From: Triplophysa rosa
Lineage: Eukaryota > Chordata > Actinopteri > Cypriniformes > Nemacheilidae
Length of the DNA: 64,000 nt
Assembly (NCBI RefSeq): GCF_024868665.1
Contig: NC_079890.1
Coordinates: forward strand, 4,378,005 to 4,442,004
Direction of reading: 5' to 3'
The first letter of the stretch is position 1, and each line of letters begins with the position of its first letter. Shown here one piece after another: positions 45,030 through 56,337 of the stretch. A model generated the notes under the pieces. The model did no database searches, had not been told where the DNA came from, and saw nothing but the letters and a program-made list of their open reading frames with translations. The position numbers were made by a program, and so were the translations under genes.

Positions 45030-46125
45030 ACTACAGAGGACTCTAACACGATCTACACAGTAGAGGAAGCTGGCGTTTTCTTTAAATAGCCTGAACCCTG
45101 AACATCTTCTGCCTCACTTCTTCCAATGACACCTTTTTGTATCAACAGTGGTAATGCTTGAAAATGTACTGCCCATTCCCCCTCTGTGTAGTTTTTCTGA
45201 CGCAGGGAATCCAGCAAAGTCAGCTCCCAGCACTGCCTTTACTGGTGCCTCTTCGCAAGGGTGTAGCTGAGATTCCTGAAGTTACACGTGTTGTGGGATA
45301 ATCGCATTAAGTATTGGTGCTTTCCCTCGAATCTCATGCAGCAGCTGTTTCAGTGGCCCAAACTTTAGAGTCAATTGTGGAAAATGAATGAGAATGAGAT
45401 CGGAGTGAAAGTCTCTGGGAATACAGACTGGAAGGAGGGCAGGAATTCGCCTATCTGAAGGCTTAGGAAAGGGATGATTTCGTTTGTATAGTGGATGACA
45501 AAATATCCTCCACTATACTGAGCACACCATTTGTCTGTTTGGATATTACAGCACTTTCCCTGAGTGCTTGCAGATGGTACTGATGTGCCTGAGAAGATCA
45601 AATTATTACATCATCTTCATGAACGTAAGACCTTAGGTCTTTGTAGCTATCATACAAAAGCAACAAATCTGTCCACTGTTAAATCAGCAGGTGAAACTTG
45701 CTAGACTGTGAGCAGAAAAGTTGTCGACTGAGTTGTGGCAAGAGCACAATTCAAATTGATGTTGTGACCATTTACACTGACATGCAGTCCTTCAGTGTAC
45801 AACAGTTTCAGGTCATTAATCAGTGGCATCAAGATGTCTCTGTATGAATACTTCTTCAGAAATTGATGTCTTACAAGCAAACACGAATGTATACTGTATG
45901 TCTCAATTGTGATTTGCAGTTAGATTCAATATTGCCCATCGAAAATGGAAGGCTTCTAATTTGTGAACTGATCTTTTAGACCCCAAGGGGTTTATCTCTT
46001 CATGTTCATCAGTGTACAGATGTAATCTTACAACATTAGGATCTCCAAAAAGGGGCTCTCTTGAAAGAATTCTCCATATGTCCTGTTTCTCCAACTGAGT
46101 CCTCAGCACATCTATGAAAGCCACA
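45030..46125 (-). pseudogene. Remnant of an unnamed fish repeat-borne ORF
   Basis: Read on the minus strand from 46125 down, three conserved-looking blocks follow in order. The first is EEINPLGSKRSVHKLEAFHF (45903-46124); the second is YSYRDILMPLINDLKLLYTEG and GHNINLNCALATTQST (about 45715-45875). The third is a block with MRFEGKHQYLM and LAKRHQ (about 45240-45340). Frameshifts and stops lie between them. I recognise this as a multicopy ORF type common in fish genomes and linked to mobile DNA, but cannot name its family or catalytic centre with confidence. Confidence 0.45.
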
Positions 46126-46280
46126 TAGTGAAATGTGTCCTCCTTCCCTTGGCTAGCGGTTCCAAGAATGTACTTAACTGGCTACACTAAATGTATATGT
46201 TCTTTACAATGTTTAAAAGGTTGATAAGATGCACTGTGGCAAAATAGGCTAACGTCAATCCCAGATGACAGGAAAATCAT

Positions 46281-46615
46281 ATGCATGTTCTCCTGCTACA
46301 AGGCTTAGTGAGAGTACTTGCACCATTTGCCAAATTGACACATAGTTTGCAAAAGGAACTGGGAAATTTGAGGATGATCCTGCTGGCAGTTGCAGAAATA
46401 TGCAGATTAATGGCCACTAAAAAGATCTCCAGTTCACTAGAGATTATTGCATCCGCAGAATCTCTAAGTGAGAACTTTTTGAGGTTTTATAGCAATGTTA
46501 TACCAATGACACCAGTGTTATCCTGGCAGCATTCTTAGATCCACGATTTAAAGCCGAGTGGATAGCAAGAGATGAAAAAGCAAGTCATTTAATTAATTCA
46601 AGTAATGTAATGCCA
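46281..46615 (+). pseudogene. hAT transposase C-terminal fragment
   Basis: The open frame has VRVLAPFAKLTHSLQKEL. After one frameshift near 46508 comes VILAAFLDPRFKAEW. The AxFLDPRFK block is the hallmark just before the dimerisation domain of hAT transposases (ZBED-like). Both ends are truncated. Confidence 0.75.
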
Positions 46616-47099
46616 TATTTTACAAATATATTTTACAACTATTAATTATTAAGAGCTATGCTACTATTACTATTATTAATAATAATAAATAATAATCAAA
46701 AGGGTAGAATAATCGTTCAGTAATGGAATTTTGTTAACTTTGCAGGTCAAAGGGACACAGATTGAGATCCGGGAGATGTTAATCCATCAAACACAATTTC
46801 TCTGCAGTATGAATAAAACTTCTCAAAAATTTCTCAAAAGTATGAATTTATCCCCGTTTTGTCCTGTTGCCCCTGGTCTCTTTAAGTCAAGTTTTAAGTC
46901 TTAAGTTTTGTTTTGTTAAAGTATTTTGTTCTTGTTTTCCCGCTTGAGGGATTAATGTTCAGCCTTGTTTTCAGTCTGTTTAAATAAATTAGTTTTGTTG
47001 AAGAACTGTCTGCATCTGGGTTCTTTCTTGTCACTTTCCTGATAGAACGATCCAGCCAGTAAAGAAACCAGCAGACAGCTCGCAGGGCACCTCTCCAGT

Positions 47100-47700
47100 G
47101 TTGATCTCCCCAGGGTCCCCTCCAGGGTTGATCTCCTTGGGGTCCCTCTCAAGGGTCAAGGCTGTTGTGGTCCCTCTCCAGGGTCTACGCTGCTGGGTTC
47201 CCCTCAGGGGTTGTTGCCGCTGGGATCCCCTCCAGGGTCGATGCCACCGGGATCCTCATCACAGTCTGCCCCTGTCTGTGGCCCTCCCTACGGCTGTTCC
47301 TGTCTCTGGGCCACCAGTGTGTGTTCCTGTTTGCGGACCTCAAGTGTATGTTCCTGTCTGCGGGCCCCCTAGGGGATGTTCCTGGGCGTGGGCCCTCTGG
47401 TGTCTGTTCCTGTCCGTGGCCCTCCCAGTGTCTGTTCCTGCCCATGGCTTCCCGAATGTGTTCCTGTCTGTGGGCCCCCAGTGTATGTTCCTGGGCGCAG
47501 GTCTCCTGGCATCTGTTCCTGTCTGTGGCCCTCCCGAGTGTGTTCCTGTCTGCGGGCCTCAAGTGTGCTCCTGTCTGTGGGCCTCCTGTATGTTCCTGTC
47601 TGTGGTCCCACCAATGTTTATCCTGGGTGCGGGCCTCCAGAGTGGGTCCCTGTCTGCGGGCCTGCCAGTTTAGGCTCCTGTCTGCGGGCTCCCCAGTTTC
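47100..47700. repeat. Imperfect tandem repeat (tgttcctgtctgtgggcc...)
   Basis: More than ten units of roughly 40-65 bp built on 'gttcctgtctg(t/c)gg(g/c)cc' follow one another. They open long frames on both strands (for example VPVCGPP repeats), which I regard as non-coding. Confidence 0.85.
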
Positions 47701-47720
47701 GGACTTACATGCTACCTCAA

Positions 47721-47812
47721 TTCAATTCAATTTTATTTATATAGCGCTTTTCACAATGTGCATTGTTCCAAAGCAGCTTTACAGGAGCAAATAAGAAAAA
47801 CACAGAAAGTGC
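47721..47812 (-). repeat. SINE-like tail (inverted copy)
   Basis: It reads 'caattttatttatatagcgc', 'cacaatgtgcattgttcc' and 'aaagcagctttacagg', the reverse of the element at 27840-27915, and starts with an (attga)n tail. Confidence 0.85.
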
Positions 47813-48297
47813 TACCTCCACCCACCCCTAATGTTTTGAAATGTTTTTGTTTGGGGGTATCTGTTTGTGTTGGGTTGTCATGTCTTGTGTTGCCCCTAGG
47901 GGACACCAGAAAACGTCCTTTAAGGGGGGGGGGGTCTGTCATGATCCTGCCCTTCTTGTGGTTGTGTTTCTAGTTTGGAGTGACAGGATCATGGCAGTCC
48001 CATGTCTTGTGTTTGTGTTTGGAAGCTGATGTATCTAATGTACCCTTAATTTCTACAAAGTAATTTAATCATAAAATAATGTTTTTGTAAAACTTTACAT
48101 CTGTTTTTCATAGCACCACTGTTGAGGATAGCAATTTTATTTAGTTTGCAATTTGATGTAAAACACAGAATGTATTTGTATGTATGTATTATATTTTGCA
48201 CAAGTTAATATAGCAGAAAATATACAGTACTGCCTGGTGGTTAAATAGTTTGTTCATTTATTTTGTATATTTAACTTTTAAGGGCCATTTAATGGTC

Positions 48298-51200
48298 AGA
48301 ACCTCAGTTTTCAGAACCCCATCCATCAGATTCTCAGACTGCTTCTTCACCTGCTGAAGTCAGACAAGCTCCACCACTTGACCCAACTGACTGGCCCTCT
48401 AGCTTATCAGATCCAATTAGAAATTATTTAATAAACAGAGGTCCAATGCAACCCAATTCTGACAAAAAAAATCCTAAGAGGCAAGAATGGTGAGAAAATG
48501 AGGAGAAGCTGGGTAAGCTATTCTCCTAAAGCCAATGCACTCTTTTGCTTTTGTTGTAAACTATTTTCTGTTAAAGAGCACAACATAGTCAGAAGAGGAG
48601 TAAATGACTGGAAAAATGCACCATCTTATATTAACATCCATGAGATCCCCCCTGAACACATCAAACTGTTAGCAGCATGGAAGGAGTTTGAGATGCATCT
48701 CCAAAAAGGGAAAACTATAGACATGCAAGAAATGTCACTATTAGAGTCTGAGAAAAGACGTTGGAGAGAAGTTCTTACCCGTTTAGTAGCCCTCATGCAG
48801 TCTCTTGCATGCAGAAACCTGGTACTAAGTGGATAAAGTGACACACTGTATCAACCAAACAATGGCAACTTTTTAAAAGAGGTGTATCCTGTAATGCAGC
48901 AACATATTGCAAGAGTACAATGTGCTTCTGACAACCAGCCACGTTACCTGGGGAAGACTATTCAGAATGAGATAATTGCAGCAATGAGTGGCAAAGTAAT
49001 AGAAAATATAGTGACAGAAATTAAAGCTGCCAAATACTATTCAGTAATTCCGGATTGTACCCCTGATATAAGCCAGCAAGAGCAAACGTCTGATGTCAAA
49101 AGAACAGTCGCTTTTATATACATGCATGAAATCAAGGAACATTTCTTCGGATTCCTTGTAGCTGAAGCAACCACTGGTGAAAGACTGTCAAAGCTAAAAC
49201 CGGAAAAGCTGGAAGAACAAAATCTTTCATTTGATGATTGCAGAGGTCAAGCTCTCGTCCCGCCTCCCTCGCCACAGTGGGCAATACTTAAAAAGCCATG
49301 TGGACATCAGTGTAAAGGGCTGACCGGAAACATTAAAAGTGTAGAGGCTCAACATTATCAGGCTGCAGAAGTAAGAGAAGCTCTCTTGAAAGTGAGGGAG
49401 AAGACCAGTGATGGAAACGTCAGAACTGAAGCTCATTTCGTGGTGTGGTATGACATTCTTTCCTTTGTCCAGCATGTAAGCAAGCTTATGCAGTCCCCTG
49501 GTATGCAGTTAGATGTAACTATTGATCTGCTCAACAAGACACACAAGTCCCTCACTGATTACAGAGTCTCTGGTATTGCAGCAGCTCAAGCAACAGCCAA
49601 GGACAACTGTGATGCCGTGAATGTAGAAGTCACACTAAAGCAAAAAAGGCTGAGGAGCACGAAACATTGCTTCCCTTTCTGTTGGGCTCTCGACGTTGTG
49701 TCGAATGATCTTGAGAACCTATCATCTCTGATTGTACTTTTAAAAGGCCAATGAACTTGGCGAATGGCATGGCATGCCAGTCTCAGCCCCGTACATACAG
49801 GTATAAAAAAGAAGATGGCATGCCCATTCATTCACCTTTGGGCTGAGGAACCTGAGAGGCATTCCCGGTCGCTGCAGAGGACGACGAAGTGTTGTGGCAT
49901 GAATGACACAACATCTCGTTCCCTCCATCTTGAGATTACATACGTAACCAAGATGTTCCCTTTCTGTCGGTCTCTCGATGTTCTGTCGAACCGACAGAAT
50001 AGGGGGTTCATGTACAAAACGCCACGGCACTGCGCCGCGTCACGAGCTCCAGCGGAACGACACTGACCGGCATGGGCGTGTCACCAGTGAGCGCAATCGC
50101 GAATCGTAACCTTCCAGTGGTGTAGTAAGACATCAATGCATGAATCCGAGGAGAGGCTCTTACTAACGACCGTACAGGCGGTGGCCTTTGCTACTCTAGG
50201 GGCGAGATAGCCGCCCGACACCATAAGGAACACTGGGAAGCGCAACCCCCTCGCCTGAGGAGAGAATGCTACGGAGACCACATCTGCTGTAGGCAGAACA
50301 AACGTGGAATACCTACATGGTCTCACCAGAGGGGAGATCTCATGGGAGTAGTAGTGCAGGGCCCAAACCAGGGATGCACAAGGGGTTGTGTCCACCGAGG
50401 GGAGGTCACAGGTTCACTGACAGGGGAACCAAGAGTGAGGAAACGTCAGACGAGACAGCTCTCCCCTTCTACTGTCCTACAAAACAGACAAAGAGCTTCT
50501 CAGAGCTTCTGAAGCTCTGCATGCGGTCCAAGTAGAGGTGCAGTTGGCGTACTGGACACTACATGAAGGGGTTTGGTTTTCCTCCCCGGCGTAAAGCTCC
50601 TGCAAGTTCACCACCAGGTCCCTGAAGGGAGTGGTGGGAACTTTGGGCACGTAGCCAGACCGGGGTGTCAGCACTGCGTGGGAGTCAACTGGCCCGAACT
50701 CAAGGCACTCGTTGGACACAGAGATTGCATGCAGATCCCCTACCCTCTTGATGGAAGCGAACGCCACTAGGGGAACTGTCTTCATCGTGAGATGAGGTAG
50801 AGCAGCTTCTCCTAGGGGCTCAAAGGGCCAATCCTAGGCCTACAAGGACCACATCAAGGTCCCAAGAGGATATGGAGCGCGGTCGGGGAGGATTCACCCT
50901 TTTGCGCCCCTTAGGAATCTGATGACCAGGTCGTGCTGACTGAGAGACTTACCTGCCACAAGATCATGATGTGCAGCAATGGCGGCAACATAGACCTTGA
51001 GAGTGGAGGGAGAGAGGTTGCTCTCTAACCTTTCTTGAAGGAAGTACAGCACAACACTGATAGCACAGTTCTGTGGGTCTTCCCTGTGGGAAGAACACCA
51101 AGACAAGAAGAGCCGCCACTTGTAGGCATACAGTCGCCTAGTGGCTGGGCCCTTGCCTGAGTGATTGTACTCACGACTGTGGGAGGCAGGTCACTCAGGA

Positions 51201-51690
51201 TCTCCTCGTCCCTTCCAGAAGCCAGACGTGGAGGCTCCAAAGGTCTGGTCTCGGGTGCCAGACCGTGCCCTTCCCCTGAGAAAGTAGGTCCTTCATCAGG
51301 GGAATCGGCCACTTTTTTCTCTCTCTTTCGGCCGTGGCGCACCCTAGAGGCCCGCCGTCCTTCGTGGCCTGCCTCGTTCGTGCTTAGGGGAGTTTTCTGT
51401 CAGAAAGTCGTCGGATACCCGAGCCCCCCGTGCGAGGGGGATTGCGGGCCCACAGAGATCCACGCGAGGCAGGGAGATACCCATGCCATTCGCCAAGTTC
51501 ATTGACCTTTTAAAAGTACAATCAGACATGATAGGTTCTCAAGATCAAACCCATTCTGTCGGTTCGACACAATGTCTCGTTCCCTCCATCAGGGAACTGA
51601 GGTTATATACGTAACCAAGACGTTTTCCTATGAAGCTCATTCAAGCATACAAATACATTTCAAGAAGTTAACTATTCTTTCTGCTTAGTA
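48298..51690 (+). pseudogene. hAT-type transposase (DUF4371/ZMYM-like), interrupted by a DIRS element
   Basis: First part: PTDWPSSLSDPIRNYLINRGP (about 48390-48450). After a frameshift come MRRSWVSYSPKANALFCFCCKLFS (a TTF-type zinc finger with CFCC) and INIHEIPPEHIK (48498-48836). A stop and shift follow, then YLGKTIQNEIIAAMSGKVIENIVTEIKAAKYYSVIPDCTPD with ISQQEQTS (48882 on), which is the DUF4371 block with the first Asp. Later come FVQHVSKLMQSPGMQLDV and KQKRLRSTKH, where the frame meets foreign DNA at about 49672. The gene resumes at about 51623 with FSYEAH and stops soon after. Such proteins are cut-and-paste transposases, some of which were domesticated in vertebrates. Stops, shifts and the insertion mark it as dead. 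Confidence 0.85.
49672..51622 (-). mobile_element. Internally deleted DIRS retrotransposon inserted in the hAT gene
   Basis: The ends are inverted copies of about 110-130 bp: 49672-49795 and 51480-51622 share 'cattcgccaagttcatt', 'ccttttaaaagtacaatca' and 'gataggttctcaagatca'. The minus strand carries FLQERLESNLSPSTLKVYVAAI and GKSLSQHDLVIRFLRGA (50894-51106), the start of the tyrosine recombinase. KTVPLVAFASIKRVGDLHA and LTPRSGYVPKVP (50477-50785) belong to its catalytic domain. RT and RNase H are gone. There is no target duplication beyond about two T residues, which fits recombinase-type integration. Small copies of the terminal motif (tctcgttccctccat) recur at 49914 and 51566. Confidence 0.85.
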
Positions 51691-52085
51691 GTTTCTTTCA
51701 CTTCCACTGTTGATTTGATCTATATCTTTGATCTACAGTATATCTATATCTATATATTGCTTCAGTAGGAGAGGGAAATTACAGTATGTCCACATATAGC
51801 TAAAGAAATGACCCCCATTTAATTTATTGAGTTGGCAAAAATGTTTGTTATCCATTTGTGTGTGATGTGAGTCAGTGTGTTAATGTAAATAAATTACTGA
51901 ACAAATTACTAAAATTCCTGGGTGATTTAGTCAATGGGTCTATGTGAGTAATTTCAAATAAAATTATGATCTTAAACTTACTAAAGTTAACATTTTAAAG
52001 TAATGAGAAAAACATTATCAAATCATATTTTTTATTTTAACATTTAGCCGAGCTAATGACATGTTTTAAACTCTACCTGTTGTAG
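51691..52085. other. Non-coding, nothing recognised
   Basis: AT-rich sequence without open frames of note. A polypyrimidine-poor acceptor (ttgtag) at its end opens the frame at 52086. Confidence 0.4.
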
Positions 52086-52371
52086 GATCGCTGATGAGGT
52101 TTTTAAAAACAAGTGGCGAGTCAGAACAACAACAGGGCAAAGAGAGTAGCCTTGAGGTAGAGAAGCAACATGGCAAGGAAATTGATGATCCAGAGAGTGA
52201 TTTTGAAGAAGACCAACTACAGGGCAAAGAGAGTGAAGGACCAGAGAGTGTTTGTGAGGAACTCAGCAAAGAGAGTGAAGGGCCAGAGAGTAGCCATGTG
52301 GTTAGAGGCAACAGTAGTGGGAGACTAGAAGTCACTAGTAGTAGTAGATACCACCACACTTGGAACATTAA
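52086..52371 (+). CDS. Possible orphan exon, acidic and Gln/Ser/Glu-rich
   Basis: It is preceded by 'ctgttgtag' and followed by a possible donor (aaag|gtgcag). The frame reads MRFLKTSGESEQQQ, then repeated blocks around LQGKESEGPES and KESEGPESS. The internal repetition is at protein and DNA level. No known domain is visible. It may belong to a mobile gene or be chance, and the start of a dispersed repeat (ttaaaggtgcagt) overlaps its end. Confidence that it is expressed is low. Confidence 0.2.
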
Positions 52372-53110
52372 AGGTGCAGTGAACTGGCCGTTTTTATTGT
52401 TTTAAAGTATTGTCAGATGTCTACTTATGACGTTCGCGTGGTTTTTACATTCAAAAACATCATAATCAATAAGGAATAGGCTATTTTCTACCCTGTTTTT
52501 GAGTCCTGCTTGAGAAACGCTCGGTTTTTAAGGGCAGGCAGCATAGAAGACTTGGAAGTAAACACCCACTGCTATGATTGGATAGTAGCTTGCGTAGTTG
52601 ACTTAGTTGGAGACTTCTGTGAATTTGGTTAGACACGTAACCTTACGTAAAGTGATTTTACTGAAATTTACGGACTTATTTCCCGGATGTGATGGCAAGG
52701 CTTTGCGTATAGTTTGTATAGCCTATAGTTGTATGGTGTTTAGTGATATATGACCGTACATGTCAGCATTTAAGACCCGTGAACCGGACAGAAGATCACC
52801 GCGATCGCGGGTCTCAAATGTTATAGTTTTCATGATAAATAAACAAACGGTAGGCTCCCGGCCAAAACGACAGTGTTGACAGATATGGATATGACCTAGC
52901 ACTAGAAATAATATCAAAACACTTCAAAGCAGCCTCCATTATTCGCAAATGGTGGATAAAACCTTGAAAAATGATATATGAGCCCGCCAAATCACAGAGA
53001 TGCCGATTATAATTATTACAAATGACTAGAGGTCCCCAGGTAGTACTATCAGGGCATATCAAGCGATCTCTAACAAAGCAATAGTGATGCATAGTACAAA
53101 TACGTTTTAC
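52372..53110. repeat. Dispersed repeat and non-coding sequence
   Basis: It begins with 'ggtgcagtgaactggccg', related to the block at 5271. The minus-strand open frame at 52814-53092 has no recognisable domain and lies just downstream of the THAP exon donor, so it is more likely intron sequence. Confidence 0.4.
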
Positions 53111-53115
53111 TCACA

Positions 53116-54740
53116 TAAGATTGCTGCGCCATTCCTGTCGGATCCAATATTGGGGGCACAGTACTGCTTTTTAATTTTAGTCTCTCCGCAAATCCAGTGT
53201 CAACCTGTGACTTGTTCATGAATCCGCGTTGAAATGAAGCGAACAAACGCTCAATGTTTTCCTCACGTGAGCTGGAACGTCTTTAAAAATGAACTTCAAC
53301 CACGCATTCCTACTATTGGAATCCGAAGGAAGGTTATGCAGCGACTGTCAGAGGTGGGTAGTAACGCGCTAAATTTACTTCGTTACATTTACTTGAGTAA
53401 CATTTTGGAGAATATGTACTTTTTAATTAAAATTAAAAGTGTGTACTTTTACTCTTACTTGAGTAAATTTCTAATAGAAAATCTGTACTTTTACTTCGTT
53501 ACATAACTTACATTGCGTGACGTTCCTTCGTTCCTTCATTTTAAAATAGGCATTATAAAATGCGTTGTTTATTTCAAGGTTGTCGTCTCTTTTTACGGGC
53601 ATTCCCGAGTGATCGATTCTTTTGAGTCGATTCTTTTGAAAGCATTAATTGAACAATGGGCAAAACCATTTGAATAGGCTAATGAATCAGTTCAAATGAT
53701 TTGTTCAGTTCGCAGCACGATCTGAATCATCTGAAGCAGGATTACTCACTCCTCGTAGCGCGAAACTTAAAAACACGCAGAACACAAAGAGCGTTGGATG
53801 AAGTGGATATTAATCTATATCTATACAATCAAAACTGCAAATGTGTCATATTGTTTGCCAGCAATGATAAATGCCCGCCATATGCGCGCACCCGCGCGAC
53901 CTGTTCGTCAGACACAGCAACATGCGCGTTACCTGTCAGACACAGAGACGTGGGCTTGCAGAAATATACATTTGAAGAACAGAAGGAAGAAAACTTGTTG
54001 ATGGGCGTGTGGTTCACTGTTTACTGTTTGTTTACAAGTAAGAGCGTTTCACAACACACACGTGACACAACACGAGAAAACATGAGCTTTGTTCAAAAAT
54101 GTGTATTTCATTTAAGAGAGCACTGCAGATGTTCTAGATCATCTTAGGAAATGCTCTGAGTTTAGTTCATGCTTTAGTTTGACATGGTCTATTATTCTAA
54201 ATAAGTTGTGTAAACTACATTGACATCAGGACTAGATGAAATTTACAGAAATGCTTGTCTCTTCTGTGTTTGTCTATTCTTTAGTCTCTCTAGTATATTG
54301 CAAAGATATCTGCTTATGATAATTAAAAATATTGATTAAAATGTAATATTAAAATATTGGCGTTAATATTAATTTTATGTAGTAGGCCTATATAATCAGA
54401 TACAAAGTAACTAAGTAACTAGCTACTTGAGTAGTTTTTTCATTGCATACTTTTTTACTTTTACTCAAGTAATTTTTAAAATAGTGACTTTTACTTTTAC
54501 TTGAGTAACAATTTCTCTAGTTACTTGTACTTTTACTTGAGTAAAGATTTTGGCTACTCTACCCACCTCTGGCGACTGTGACAACCAGGCACTGCACAAT
54601 ATTTTGCCATCTTTAACGGCATGCTTACACTCGCTCTATCTGGTTCCGTGCAGCTGTGTTCAGTACTGTCATGCGCGAACCAGTGGGCAGGGCTCGAGAA
54701 GTAGGCTTTGATATTGTTCTGTGGAGGCGGTGACAAACAG
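53116..54740 (-). pseudogene. THAP zinc-finger domain exon, split by a hAT element
   Basis: On the minus strand MAKYCAVPGCHSR (starting near 54619) has the C-x2-x2-C half of a THAP finger. Once the hAT element at 53349-54571 is skipped, the frame continues CITFLRIP. After a one-base shift come WLKFIF, HVRKTLSVCSLHF (the C-x2-H half), FAERLKLKSSTVPPIL and QQS before a gtgagt donor near 53116. THAP domains are sequence-specific DNA-binding modules of vertebrate regulators and of P-element transposases. The start choice rests on MPLKMAKYC preceding the finger at the usual distance. A frameshift plus the insertion make it non-functional unless the element is spliced out. Whether it was a host gene or a transposon gene is unclear. 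Confidence 0.75.
53349..54571. mobile_element. hAT-like element with exact 8-bp target duplication, inside the THAP exon
   Basis: The ends CAGAGGTGGGTAGTAACG and TACTCTACCCACCTCTG are inverted, followed on both sides by 'acttttacttgagtaa' repeats. The flanks GCGACTGT (53341-53348 and 54572-54579) are identical. The only sizeable open frame inside (53701-54147) shows no known domain. Confidence 0.9.
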
Positions 54741-54796
54741 ATGTTTCAAATTTTGTATAAAAGCATTATGATGCATTTACACTTTCACCATCTAAA

Positions 54797-56092
54797 ATGG
54801 AGATGAAAACACTTCTCAAACTAATCATGCAACATGACGGTTGTCACTCACATCGATGGAAAGCACGAATGCGTACTTCTCTTCTGCTTCTGGCTGAGGT
54901 ATAATTAAGTATGCAATGTGCAGTTATATTGCTTGTTGATGCAATGGATGCATATACTTAAAAATGATACACAGCAAAAAGGACTATCCACAATGAACAT
55001 TCAGTAAAAACATAAATAAATGCATATATTTACAAGGTATTTTCCATTACAGGCTAAAAATACACCTGCTCCGATGTATGCACAAATAAACGCTACTGTG
55101 CCTGTGCTAAAATTATAATTTGATGGAGTGCACGACATTAAGGCAGACTTCCGACTGAGTCAGATTTCTATGGACACCTCGATGAGGATGATGGCACATG
55201 ATGACACACATGGCTGGGGACACCACATAACAGTCCTGATAACTGTTTACTGGCTCGCACAAGGTCTGTCATACAGTGTGGTGTCCCGGGCTTTTCAGGT
55301 GCAAATATCCTCTGTGTGCAGGCTGGTTCACACAGGAACCATGAAGATTGCAGCCTTGCGCCAGCAGTTCATAAAGTTGCCATCTGCCCAGGAGCTACAA
55401 GAGACTGGCCTTGGCTTTGAAAATCTAGCCAACAGCCCCATCTTCTCGAAGTGTGTGGGTGCAATATCCACATCAAAACTCCCTCTGGGCCTGCTGGCCA
55501 GGACTACATCAACAGGGAGCTCTTCCAATCCATTCAGATGCAGGCAGTATGTGATGGGAATGGCAGATTCCTTAACACCTTCGTGGGTTATCCAGGTTCT
55601 GTCCATGATACCAGAGTCCTCAAGAACAGCAAAATCTACAGAGAGGCTCTGTATCCTCCACCCGGATACTTCATTGTGGGGGATGGTGGCTACCCCTGCA
55701 TTAGACATCCTGTGGGTATCATTACCCCATACCAGGAGCCAGTCCATGGGCAGGTACAGGGCCACTTCAACTACCATCATGCTAAAGCTCGCTACATAAT
55801 TGAGCGTGTTTTTGGTATGCTGAAGACACGCTGGAGATGCTTGTTGTTCAAGTCTCTTGAGGTGAGCCACACCGTTGCCCCCATAGTCATTGTGGCTTGC
55901 ACTGTTCTTCACAATATCTGCCTGACAACAGGAGACATTATTGAAGCCACTGAAGTTGCAGAGGACATTGGTTTGCCTCCATGTCCAGTGAGAGGGGACC
56001 ACAGTGGGAATGCCTGGCGTGATAGACTGCCATCAAAACTATCAGTTCCACAAGTTTATCCTGTGGAGCTACATGACCATGATTATTTGTAA
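54797..56092 (+). pseudogene. PIF/Harbinger transposase (HARBI1-like), frameshifted
   Basis: A first exon 54797-54898 (MEMKTLLKLIMQHDG, donor gtataa) is followed from about 55053. The main body begins with FDGVHDIKADFRLSQISMD, WLAQGLSYSVVSRAFQV and FENLANSPIFSKCVGAI. A frame change near 55460 leads to NIHIKTP, LQ-type strand IQMQAVCDGNGRF, VGYPGSVHDTRVLKNS (second Asp region), GDGGYP, ITPY and FNYHHAKARYIIERVFGMLKTRW (final Glu). The usual IDGC..I.I block, holding the first catalytic Asp, is missing at the frame change. Harbinger elements move with the help of a Myb-like partner, found here at 56338-57500 on the other strand. Confidence 0.9.
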
Positions 56093-56337
56093 TTGCATCC
56101 TGATATTTGTTTTATGGATTAAACAATGTTATTTTCCATGCCTCTAGACTCATGCTTCACATACATTATTGTTCCCACATTATCAGTATGTGTCCACTTT
56201 GAAGTAACCAAATTTATGTCACATTAACAGCTCGATGCTGACTCTTTTCACATAAAATACAGTGTTGAACATTAAAACATCATAAAGTACAAAGAACAAT
56301 ACACAATAGGACATACTTAATTTTTCTTTATTAGTTG

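Larger units (their letters stand above)
46850..48030 (+). mobile_element. Degenerate LTR-retroelement shell
   Basis: From 46850 a T-rich U5-like region ends in aataaatt and 'ctgcatctgggttctttc'. Then come an array of imperfect repeats, a SINE-like insertion, and at 47926-47936 a run of G preceded by 'ctttaa', followed by 'tctgtcatgatcctgcc'. A polypurine run directly before TGTCATG is what precedes a 3' LTR. No gag or pol is recognisable. Confidence 0.45.

Noticed and set aside
47098..47794. Open frames of 191 and 209 codons rich in VPVCGP
   Set aside because: They arise from an imperfect tandem repeat, with several frames and both strands open at once, and no signal of selection.
52814..53092. 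92-codon minus-strand frame after the THAP exon
   Set aside because: It lies after a good splice donor, has no known domain, and is probably intron.
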